DNA of 11,266 bases from Chloroflexia bacterium (GTDB lineage: Bacteria > Chloroflexota > Chloroflexia > Thermobaculales > Thermobaculaceae): NCBI GenBank assembly GCA_013695265.1, contig JACDAU010000312.1, forward strand, positions 1 through 11,266. The letters run 5' to 3'. This document shows positions 1 to 6,452 of the stretch, piece by piece. Both the position numbers and the translations under genes were made by a program. Under the pieces are notes generated by a model. That model saw only the letters and a program-made list of their open reading frames with translations, did no database searches and was not told the origin of the DNA. Each line of letters opens with the position of its first letter. Within the stretch, counting starts at the first letter, position 1.

Positions 1-1019
1 TCGCAGGATACGCGGGTGCCGCAGTGTTCGCCCTCGTCATGGATCAAGACTCCCGTCCAGCGCGCCGTCTTCGACGTGTGCCGGGCTGGGACTTGAGCCT
101 GACGATGTGGGCCCCCGCGCTCGTCGCCGCGGTACTCGCCGCCGGACACGCGCTTGCCGTAGACCTTCCACTATCGGCAATAGGGAATACGCCGGCCCGC
201 CCATTCACCGATTCATACACGATCGCCGCGTGCATCCTGGTAGCCGCGGGATTATTGAGTGCGGTGTTCGCCGGCACCGGCCAGGTGCGCAGGATATCGA
301 TCCTCGCGGGCGCCTATGCCGGTGCGTGGCTGATGCCGATCGAGCTAACCTCAGCGGGAATCGTTGTGGCGTGGTCGGCGCTCGCCGCCGCGCTCTGTGT
401 GCTGGCAAGCGGTGATCGCGGTGGCATGCTGGGCTATGGCGGAGCGGCCGGATTGATGGGCGGCCTGGGTAGTCTGGTCGCCCTCGGCGATGTCGCACCG
501 CTCGATCGGCTGATGGTGGACCAATACGCAGAGGTCGCGCACCCGCTGCTATGGAGCGGCGCCACGGCTGCCCTCCTGGCACTTGCCGCATCGCTCGGGT
601 TGGCGAGCTGGCTGACGCGAAAGCATCCGTGGTCGCGCTTGTTTGCGCTCGGCGCAGGCGTTTTCCTTGTGTACACGCTGTCCATTGGGATTGTCGATGA
701 GTTCCAGCGACACGTGGCCAGTAGCTCGGACCTGGAGGGGCTGCGCAAGCAGGCACAGGTTGCCCTGTCCATCCTCTGGGCCACGCTCGGTGGTGGCGCG
801 TTCGTGGCGGGCATCGTGACCCGCATTGGCTTGCTTCGAGCGGCCGGCCTCGGACTCCTCGCCATCGCCACGACAAAGGTGTTTTTATACGATCTGGCCT
901 CCCTGGATGCCACGTACCGAGTGCCGTCTTTCATCGGACTTGGCATCCTGTTGCTCGCTAGTTCGTATGCGTACCAACGGCTACGGCTCCCGCAGGAGGA
1001 CACCAGCGCGGGAACCTGA
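1..1019 (+). CDS. DUF2339-type polytopic membrane protein, C-terminal part (gene starts before the window)
   Basis: The reading frame is open from base 3, so this is the 3' part of a longer gene and the GTG at 24 is probably an internal valine. About 338 residues are visible. They form a chain of hydrophobic, Ala/Leu/Gly-rich segments typical of a many-helix inner-membrane protein. The last roughly 50 residues (about 860-990) are the most diagnostic: a helix ending in KVFLYDLASLD, then TYRVPSF and a final helix followed by YQRLRLP. This is the usual ending of DUF2339 predicted membrane proteins, in which a conserved Lys/Phe/Asp segment precedes the last helix. No enzymatic motif is visible, and the molecular function of the family is not established as far as I know. 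It stands alone on the plus strand and ends with TGA at 1017-1019. The family call is from recognition of the C-terminal pattern, not from a search. Confidence 0.75.
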   Translation, partial: AGYAGAAVFALVMDQDSRPARRLRRVPGWDLSLTMWAPALVAAVLAAGHALAVDLPLSAIGNTPARPFTDSYTIAACILVAAGLLSAVFAGTGQVRRISILAGAYAGAWLMPIELTSAGIVVAWSALAAALCVLASGDRGGMLGYGGAAGLMGGLGSLVALGDVAPLDRLMVDQYAEVAHPLLWSGATAALLALAASLGLASWLTRKHPWSRLFALGAGVFLVYTLSIGIVDEFQRHVASSSDLEGLRKQAQVALSILWATLGGGAFVAGIVTRIGLLRAAGLGLLAIATTKVFLYDLASLDATYRVPSFIGLGILLLASSYAYQRLRLPQEDTSAGT

Positions 1020-1356
1020 CGCGCTCATTAGGCGTTCACCGGTCGGGGAGGTCGTTCGCAATGAAACGGAGGTGAAAAGCGAAGCTGATCGAACTATTCG
1101 AAGTGGGAAGACGTGGAGGGCACAGCACTAGGTGCGAGGTGACAAGGACGGACGTCCGATCTGCTTGTACTGATGATGTTGAGTTCGCGCATCGGATCGA
1201 CCCAACCCGAAGCGGCTGCTACGAACAGGCGCAGGCAAGTTCTGACACTCGACCAGGCGCTGGGCCGACTGAAGGCGAGATCATCGTTCGCTTCAACGCC
1301 GGTGTAAGCAGCACGCAGGCGCGAAGCATGATTTAGACGACCGGTGGCGCACAGAG
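1020..1356. other. Degraded intergenic stretch between the DUF2339 gene and the luciferase-like fragment
   Basis: This is 337 bp with no convincing intact gene. A weak open frame (GTG 1103 to TAG 1336, 77 codons) lacks a good ribosome binding site, and its first 50 or so codons look like nothing recognisable. Only its last 21 codons resemble a protein family (listed separately). A GGGGAGG stands 8 bases upstream of an ATG at 1061, but that frame closes after four codons. I see no clear rho-independent terminator for the DUF2339 gene and no good promoter. The region is best read as decayed coding DNA. Confidence 0.5.
1271..1336 (+). pseudogene. Possible fragment of a subtilase (S8) N-terminal propeptide
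   Basis: Read in the frame that closes with TAG at 1334-1336, 21 codons give EGEIIVRFNAGVSSTQARSM plus a final Ile. The pattern E-(I/V)-(I/V)-V-(R/K)-F-x-x-G-(V/T)-(S/T) followed by a helix is what opens fervidolysin-like and I9-like propeptides of many secreted subtilisin-type proteases. Nothing downstream continues such a protein: after the stop the DNA turns into a luciferase-like fragment in another frame. If real, this is a leftover piece of a protease gene. The match is short and could be chance. Confidence 0.3.
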
Positions 1357-1983
1357 GTGACAACTCGGCCGTGTGAGCTTGGCGAGGTAGCCACGCTCGA
1401 CCGGCTTTCGAGTGGCAGGGCGCTCCTGCCCGTTGGGCTCGGCGCACCGGATACCGGATTCGACAAGGTCGGCGAGGTGGTAGACCGCAGAACACGGGCG
1501 GCGCTCCTCGATGAGTCCCTGGAGCTGCTCCTGCGTTTCTGGAGCGGTGAACAGTTCCCGTTCGACGGCAAACACTACACCGTCCACTGGGATTCCGACT
1601 GGCTCTACACGCCGGTGCTACAGCCACGCGTGCCAATCTGGGTGGTCGGAGCTTGGCCGAGCCGGGCGTCCATGGCGAGGGCGCTCCGGTATGACGGTAT
1701 CATCCCTGTCAAGCTTGATATCGAAGGCTCGTTTAGCGCGTTCACGGCAGAGGACGTTCGCGACCTTGGTAAGTACGCGAAGGAACACCGCGCGCAAACC
1801 TCGCCGTTCGACATCGTCGTAGAAGGCGTGACGCCCGTCGAGCATCCCGATGACTGGGATGGAATTGTTGGCCCGCTCGCCGAGGCCGGGGCAACATGGT
1901 GGATCGAGTCGATGTGGGACGTGGCGGGCGAGATGGAGACAGTGCGCCAGCGCATACACCAGGGTTCTCCACGCGTGAAATAG
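1357..1983 (+). pseudogene. LLM-class flavin-dependent oxidoreductase, 5'-truncated remnant
   Basis: The 208 codons from GTG 1357 to TAG 1983 match the middle and C-terminal parts of luciferase-like (bacterial luciferase superfamily) oxidoreductases, which use FMN or F420. Visible family features are ATLDRLSSGR followed by a GLG turn (residues 12-29), the RFWSGE segment (60-65), the YTPVLQPRVPIWVVG strand (84-98), and a C-terminal GATWWIES (178-185) ending in METVRQRIHQGSPR. Family members are usually about 280-330 residues, and the DRLSxGR motif normally sits near residue 85-95. Here it sits at residue 15-21, so some 75-90 N-terminal residues, including the first strands of the TIM barrel, are missing. 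The frame stays open back to a TGA at 1270-1272, but those codons do not look like the family, and the GTG has no clear ribosome binding site. I read it as a decayed gene; a short expressed protein cannot be excluded. Confidence 0.7.
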
Positions 1984-2064
1984 GCGTGCAGCCAATGCGA
2001 CTGCCTACGTGTCGATGACAAAAACTGTCTTCGCTCAATGTGGACTGGGACGGCATGGACGCCG

Positions 2065-3078
2065 TTATACCAGCAGGCGACGAATATGCTCGGCGGCGGC
2101 CAGACCCGAAAGCGCCGCGCCCTCAATCTTTGCGCCGCCGAACGCATCCCCGGCAAAGACGAGCGGTGGGGTCTCAGCGGCGACAAGGCACGGTTCCGAA
2201 TGCGGCTCGACCGGCTGGCTGTACTGCCAACGGCGCGTCCGCACCTCGCGCACACGTGACCCGACAAAGAGGTGGACGCTCCCGATCAGCGCGGTTACCA
2301 CCTCGTCGTCCGTCCGATCCCAGTTTTCGAGGCTGAAACGCGGTCCTGCGTGGATCGTGATCGCCGATGCTTGCGGGCTGATGCCCTTGCGCTGATTTTC
2401 CGCCAGCCACCAGACCGGTTCGCCCGCACCGTTGTCTCCTGAATACTGCACTCCGCCTGGCTCGGGCACATTGCTTTCGCCGTCAAGCAACGCCAAGACC
2501 GCGATGCAGCGCGTGTACTCGATGTTTTCCAGCGCCGCACGAACTAACGTGGGCAGGGGGTAGCCACCTGCGGTGACGAGCGCGACGGATTTCTCGGACG
2601 GGGACGTTATGAGCAGCGCGTCGGCACGCACTGTCGGGCCGTCATCCATCTGAACCAACCAGTACCCACCCGAGTGTTGCACCGCAGAAACACGCACGGC
2701 GGTCCGCACATCCAGCCCGCGCGCCAGGTGGGTGGGGATGGCTGCCATACCGCCGATCCCGCGGTAGCGCGGATGACCGTCCTGGTTGTTTGAACCGTCC
2801 GGCTTAGCGAAGCCGTGTGACCACACCGCGACCACATCCTCCGATTGCCAAGCCGCGACCAAGGCCGCGAAGCAGGTGTCTCGCACGGTGAAGAACTGCG
2901 CCCCGTCGTCGAACACACCGTCCCCAAAGCGACACGTGGACATTCTCCCTCCCACCTCGCGCGCCTCGTCGAACACGATGGTCCGAATACCAGCCTGCTT
3001 CAGGGTTCGGGCTGCGAGCAGGCCAGACATACCTGCCCCGACGATTACGCACAACTTCTCAGTGGTTCCAGATTGCAA
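2065..3078 (-). CDS. Renalase-like FAD-dependent amine-oxidase-family oxidoreductase
   Basis: This 337-residue flavoprotein is of normal length for the renalase-like branch of the FAD/NAD(P)-binding amine oxidase family. Visible features are a Rossmann FAD-binding start, VIVGAGMSG (residues 11-19); the glycine-rich GGRMS (43-47), which contacts FAD; the family hallmark DDGAQFFTVRD (57-67); an RRWQYSQP segment (282-289); and the C-terminal FAD-binding stretch VFAGDAFGG...IEGAALSG (307-325). I take the TTG at 3078 as the start because a GGAGG lies 6 bases upstream and the protein then begins 10 residues before the FAD motif, as expected. It follows the UbiA-type gene on the same strand after a 100-bp gap, so it is probably the last gene of the carotenoid operon. 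The substrate is unknown; carotenoid tailoring is an inference from position only. It ends at TAA, convergent with the plus-strand remnant. Confidence 0.85.
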   Translation of the reverse strand: MQSGTTEKLCVIVGAGMSGLLAARTLKQAGIRTIVFDEAREVGGRMSTCRFGDGVFDDGAQFFTVRDTCFAALVAAWQSEDVVAVWSHGFAKPDGSNNQDGHPRYRGIGGMAAIPTHLARGLDVRTAVRVSAVQHSGGYWLVQMDDGPTVRADALLITSPSEKSVALVTAGGYPLPTLVRAALENIEYTRCIAVLALLDGESNVPEPGGVQYSGDNGAGEPVWWLAENQRKGISPQASAITIHAGPRFSLENWDRTDDEVVTALIGSVHLFVGSRVREVRTRRWQYSQPVEPHSEPCLVAAETPPLVFAGDAFGGAKIEGAALSGLAAAEHIRRLLV

Positions 3079-3084
3079 GGCGGT

Positions 3085-3089
3085 CCTCC
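3085..3089 (-). promoter_or_regulatory. Ribosome binding site deciding the TTG start of the renalase-like gene
   Basis: On the minus strand GGAGG is followed by ACCGCC and then TTG. The 6-base spacing is good and no in-frame ATG lies nearby, so the rare TTG start is well supported. Confidence 0.7.
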
Positions 3090-3178
3090 AGTCTCAAGAT
3101 TCACCGTTGGTACTCGTCTTCGCGGTGGCCATCCACTGACGAGAGTGGAGCGAGCACTGACGGCACCCACGCAAACGT

Positions 3179-4021
3179 TCATCGCGCAAGGGGCCACAGG
3201 AAGCGCAGCGTCAGGCACATTCCCGCAAGTCCATTCAGCACCGGAAAGTAGCGGTACCACTGCGAGACGCGCGTTCGCGCGCGGCGTGCCTGTACCCCAA
3301 TGAGAACAGGGTACGCGCCGAGGACCAGCCCGGCAGGCACGTCGCGCAACCCCACGAGCAGCGCAGCGCCCAGGTATGACAGCGCGCACAAGTTCAGCGT
3401 ACCGTCGCGCCCCAGAAGCGTCGCCACCGTGCCCAGCCCTGCCCGGCGGTCGGAGGCTATGTCCGGTATTGCCGAGTAGGCGTGCATCGCCCCGCACCAC
3501 AATATCCCGGCAGCCACGAGCGGCCAGGAGGGCAGCCGAGCGGAGAAGAAGCCCCAAGCGACGAGCATCGGTGTCAGATAGAGCCCATTACTCAGGCTGT
3601 CGAGCAGCGGGCGCGCCTTGAGCCGGAGCGGGGGAAGGCTGTACGCGAGCGAGAGCAGGACGAAGATCAGAAACGCAACGACGACTCGCGGGTTGCTCCA
3701 GATAAGCGCCGGCAGGGCGAACAGTACCAGTGCCGCGATCGTGCGCAGCACTGCCGCGCGCTCCTCAGGGTATACCAGCGCTTCGTCGCGCACCTTCTTG
3801 GGGTTGTGCTGGTCGGTATCATAGTCGGCGACGTCATTCACCCCGTACAGCAACAGGTTTGCCGGGAACGTAAACCACGCGAGCAGCCACCAGAACTGCC
3901 ATGAGTTCAGGCGGGTAAGGCTTTCGACCGCGAGGAGCGCGCCGAGGAAGTACGGACCCACGAGATACAGCCAGAACTTCGGACGCGAGATCTTCAGGTA
4001 CTTCGCGAAATCAATGGACAT
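3179..4021 (-). CDS. UbiA-family prenyltransferase, lycopene elongase (CrtEb/LyeJ)-like
   Basis: This 280-residue integral membrane protein has about eight to nine hydrophobic segments. It carries the two aspartate-rich motifs of UbiA prenyltransferases: NDVADYDTD (residues 62-70) and PDIASD (186-191), which bind the Mg2+-prenyl diphosphate. The N-terminus, KISRPKFWLYLVGPYF (10-25), and the FPANLLLYGVND approach to motif 1, followed by HNPKK (72-76), are the pattern seen in lycopene elongases of haloarchaea and Corynebacterium rather than in menaquinone or haem-O enzymes. Such enzymes add C5 units from dimethylallyl diphosphate to lycopene, the first steps toward C45/C50 carotenoids. The ATG at 4021 overlaps the crtB stop by 11 nt, so translation is probably coupled to crtB. 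The position right after crtI and crtB strongly supports a carotenoid role. The number of C5 units added, and whether the product is also hydrated, cannot be read from sequence. Confidence 0.85.
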   Translation of the reverse strand: MSIDFAKYLKISRPKFWLYLVGPYFLGALLAVESLTRLNSWQFWWLLAWFTFPANLLLYGVNDVADYDTDQHNPKKVRDEALVYPEERAAVLRTIAALVLFALPALIWSNPRVVVAFLIFVLLSLAYSLPPLRLKARPLLDSLSNGLYLTPMLVAWGFFSARLPSWPLVAAGILWCGAMHAYSAIPDIASDRRAGLGTVATLLGRDGTLNLCALSYLGAALLVGLRDVPAGLVLGAYPVLIGVQARRARTRVSQWYRYFPVLNGLAGMCLTLRFLWPLAR

Positions 4022-4850
4022 AAGCGGCGTTTGCTGCCCGATAGAGGATGGAAACGTAGTCCGTGCGGCTATGCGAGATGCGCGCGCGCCACACCACTGC
4101 CGGATCTCGCTCGATGTGCTGGAGGGTACGCTGGTAGCCGATGGAGGCCAGCGCGACCGCCATCCGGCACTGCCAGGGAATCAGGCGCAATCCATCGTGT
4201 GCCTGCCGGTACTGCGCGTCGTTGCGTGCGGCGAGGAAGTGCATGAGGGCGCCGAACTTTTGCGGGTCGATCCGCGCGTTCCAATCACGCTCGCTAATCC
4301 CGAAGTGATCCATGTCCTCCAGCGGCACGTAGATTCTGCCCCGCTCCCAGTCCTCGCCGATATCCCGGAAGAAGTTCGTTAGCTGCATTGCCCGTCCCAG
4401 TTCCCGCGCCGCGTCCAATCCGTCAGGTGGGACACCGAGCACTGTCGCCATCATTAGTCCCACCACTTCGGCGGAACCGTACATGTATCGACACAGGTCC
4501 TCATAAGTCGCGTAGCGCGAAATGGTGAGGTCCATTGCCATAGCGTCCAGGAATGCGTCGGCCCAAGCCTTTGGTATGGCGAACGTCTGTGCGGTAGCGA
4601 GGAACGAGCGCAGCACAGGACTGTTCGACGTGCCGGTTGCCCATGCCTCCTCGTGCTCCGCGCGAAAGTGGAAAATCGCTTGCTCGGGATCGCTCACCGG
4701 ATTATCAACGTACTCGTCTGGTGTGCGGAAAAAGGCGTACAGCGCATATACGTTCTCCCGAATGTGCGCGGGGAAGAAGTGCGACGAGTAATAGTACGTG
4801 CGCGAGTACTCCCGGAAGATCTCCTGGCAGTGGCGCAGGTCACTTTCCAT
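4011..4850 (-). CDS. crtB: Phytoene synthase (squalene/phytoene synthase family)
   Basis: The 279-residue protein from ATG 4850 has the two aspartate-rich motifs of head-to-head prenyl synthases. The first is PDEYVD (residues 44-49, D45 and D49). The second is NFFRDIGEDWERGRIYVP (159-176), whose D163 and D167 bind Mg2+-diphosphate. YGSAEVVG (124-131) and the early SRTYYYSSHFFP (16-27) are also typical. It would condense two GGPP molecules to phytoene; a C30 substrate cannot be strictly excluded, but the lycopene-elongase-like neighbour favours C40. The frame stays open upstream to 5120, but those 90 codons are out-of-frame crtI sequence, and homologous protein begins right at this ATG. The start overlaps the crtI stop by 11 nt. 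The ribosome binding site is weak (GGGTG about 5 bases upstream), consistent with coupling to crtI translation. Confidence 0.93.
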   Translation of the reverse strand: MESDLRHCQEIFREYSRTYYYSSHFFPAHIRENVYALYAFFRTPDEYVDNPVSDPEQAIFHFRAEHEEAWATGTSNSPVLRSFLATAQTFAIPKAWADAFLDAMAMDLTISRYATYEDLCRYMYGSAEVVGLMMATVLGVPPDGLDAARELGRAMQLTNFFRDIGEDWERGRIYVPLEDMDHFGISERDWNARIDPQKFGALMHFLAARNDAQYRQAHDGLRLIPWQCRMAVALASIGYQRTLQHIERDPAVVWRARISHSRTDYVSILYRAANAAYVH

Positions 4851-6321
4851 AGAGCACCCGTTTGCGCACGAGTTGTGCACTGATGAGGCACATCGGCATA
4901 CCGATGCCGGGGTTGGTGTTTGCGCCCACATAGTAGAGGTTACGAACCTTCTTACTCCGGTTATTCGGACGCCAGACCGCAGACTGTCGGAGTGTGTGTG
5001 CGAGGCCGAGGGCGGATCCCTTGTAGCTGTTGAAGCGCGAGGCAAAGTCGTTGATCGAGAAGACATGCTGGCTGATGATGTGTTGCCGCATGCCTGGTAT
5101 GGCCAGCTTCTCCTCGACAAGATCCAGTATGTGCTCCGTGTACTGTTCCCGAATCTCTGGCGTATCCTCTAGTCCCGGCGCCACGGGCACCAGGATGAAC
5201 AGGTTCTCTTGCCCCGGTGGCGCGACGCTCGGATCGGTCTTGCTCGGGCAGCAGATGTACAGCGACGGATTATCTGGATAGCTCGGCTGCTTAAAAATGG
5301 AATCGAAGTTCGTGCGCCAGTCCTCACAGAAGTACAGGTTGTGGTGGACCAAGTGCGGGATCGTGGTGTTCAAACCCAGGTAGATAATGAACGCGGATGG
5401 CGCCAGAGTCCGCTTGGTCCAGTACTTCTCCTTTAGCGTCTGATCGGTTGACCGCAAAAGCTCCGTCTCGGTGTGGTGCAGGTCGGCGTTGGAGACGACA
5501 ATGTCCGCCTCCACGATCCCGTCCGCGGTCTGCACGCCGACGATGCTCCCTCCATCCACAAGGATGCGCTCCACCGGGCTGTTGCATCGTATCTCCGCCC
5601 CGTGTTTCTTGGCGATGCGGGCAAGCACCCGGATCACTTCGTGGATGCCGCCCTCGGGATACCAGACCCCAAGATTAAAGTCCACGTGACTCATGATGTT
5701 GTACAGCGCGGGCGTCGTGTATGGGGAGCTGCCGAGGAACACGAGTGTGTACTGAATGATCTTACGGAGCTTCGGGTGGGTGAAGAACCGCCCGACGTAC
5801 CGATCCATCGACTCGAGCACGTGGAGCTTCGGTCCCTCGACGATGGTCTGGCGGGTGAAGAAGTCGCGATACGAGTCGTAGTTCTTCGGCACGAAGTCGC
5901 GCATCGCGATGGTGTACTGATACTCACTGAGCCGGAGATACTCGCGCAGCTTCTCCCCAGCGCCCATCTCGTATCGATCGAAGGTGGCGGCGTCCACCGC
6001 AAGGTCGCCCGTCATGTCAACGACGTCGCCATCCTCGAAGAAGATGCGATAGCCGGGGGTAAGCCGCTCGAGCTTCAGGTGGTCCTCTACGCGCTCATCG
6101 AGCGTCTCGAAGAACGCCTCGAACACGTCCGGCATCAGATACCACGACGGTCCCATATCCCAGCGGAAGCCGCCATCTTCGAGCAGACCGGCCCTGCCGC
6201 CTAACTGTTCGTTCTTCTCCAGCAGGGTGACAGAATAGCCCTCCTTCGAGAGCAGGCAGGCGGTCCCCAGTCCGCCGAAGCCACTGCCGATCACTACTAC
6301 CTTCTTGCTGGTTTGTCCCAT
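4840..6321 (-). CDS. crtI: Phytoene desaturase (CrtI-type carotenoid desaturase)
   Basis: From ATG 6321 this is 493 residues, the normal CrtI length. Visible features are the N-terminal dinucleotide fold VVVIGSGFGGLG (8-19), acidic E35 at the end of the second strand, GGRAG (41-45), the MGPSWYLMP segment (56-64), YPEGGIHEV (221-229) and the C-terminal CrtI signature LYYVGANTNPGIGMPMCLIS (462-481). It would desaturate phytoene stepwise to lycopene with FAD. The PGIGMPMCLISA ending resembles CrtI of C50-carotenoid makers such as Corynebacterium and haloarchaea, rather than the PGAGIPG form of proteobacteria. Three in-frame ATGs (6339, 6333, 6321) are possible starts. I chose 6321 because GGGAG lies 5 bases upstream of it, while 6339 has only poor complementarity upstream; using 6339 would add six residues. 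It heads the overlapping crtI-crtB-ubiA set. Confidence 0.93.
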   Translation of the reverse strand: MGQTSKKVVVIGSGFGGLGTACLLSKEGYSVTLLEKNEQLGGRAGLLEDGGFRWDMGPSWYLMPDVFEAFFETLDERVEDHLKLERLTPGYRIFFEDGDVVDMTGDLAVDAATFDRYEMGAGEKLREYLRLSEYQYTIAMRDFVPKNYDSYRDFFTRQTIVEGPKLHVLESMDRYVGRFFTHPKLRKIIQYTLVFLGSSPYTTPALYNIMSHVDFNLGVWYPEGGIHEVIRVLARIAKKHGAEIRCNSPVERILVDGGSIVGVQTADGIVEADIVVSNADLHHTETELLRSTDQTLKEKYWTKRTLAPSAFIIYLGLNTTIPHLVHHNLYFCEDWRTNFDSIFKQPSYPDNPSLYICCPSKTDPSVAPPGQENLFILVPVAPGLEDTPEIREQYTEHILDLVEEKLAIPGMRQHIISQHVFSINDFASRFNSYKGSALGLAHTLRQSAVWRPNNRSKKVRNLYYVGANTNPGIGMPMCLISAQLVRKRVLYGK

Positions 6322-6326
6322 GCCTG

Positions 6327-6331
6327 CTCCC
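6327..6331 (-). promoter_or_regulatory. Ribosome binding site favouring the third ATG of crtI
   Basis: On the minus strand GGGAG is followed by CAGGC and ATG (6321). The two upstream ATGs at 6339 and 6333 have no comparable purine-rich site. Confidence 0.5.
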
Positions 6332-6355
6332 ATCCCCATGAACTAGCCTATTAAC

Positions 6356-6398
6356 ACAGTACTCGAGGCTGGTACGAGGGTCAAGGCGACCGATTATA
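6356..6398 (-). promoter_or_regulatory. Candidate promoter of the crtI operon
   Basis: The 131 bp between the dioxygenase stop and crtI hold two sigma70-like signals on the minus strand. One is TTGACC (6379-6384), 17 bases, then TACTGT (6356-6361); this would start transcription about 10 bases before the first ATG. The other is a perfect TATAAT (6393-6398), but without a good -35 at 16-18 bases (GGTGCC there). This locally AT-richer stretch is the likeliest place for a crt promoter. It implies crtI-crtB-ubiA can be transcribed separately from the upstream dioxygenase. Confidence 0.4.
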
Positions 6399-6452
6399 CG
6401 GGGTATTGTACGTCTGGCACCTTTTGCAACACGAAGCTGCGGAGTGACCCCG

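Noticed and set aside
1103..1336. 77-codon plus-strand frame as a small gene
   Set aside because: No ribosome binding site, and its first 50 or so residues resemble nothing; only the last 21 codons look protein-like and are listed as a possible fragment.
2050..2066. Hairpin ACGGC / GCCGT at the convergent end of the renalase-like gene
   Set aside because: A 5-bp stem overlapping the stop codon, no U-run on either strand; not a convincing bidirectional terminator.
3132..3149. Hairpin TCCACT / AGTGGA between the UbiA-type and renalase-like genes
   Set aside because: A 6-bp stem without a U-run; too weak to call a terminator and of a size expected by chance.
4851..5120. N-terminal extension of crtB back to 5120
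   Set aside because: These 90 codons overlap crtI out of frame, are rich in Ser/Arg/Thr and unlike any CrtB; typical CrtB sequence begins right after ATG 4850.
5473..6204. Long plus-strand open frame opposite crtI
   Set aside because: It mirrors crtI codons on the other strand, has no recognisable domain, and the GC-rich codon pattern alone explains its length.
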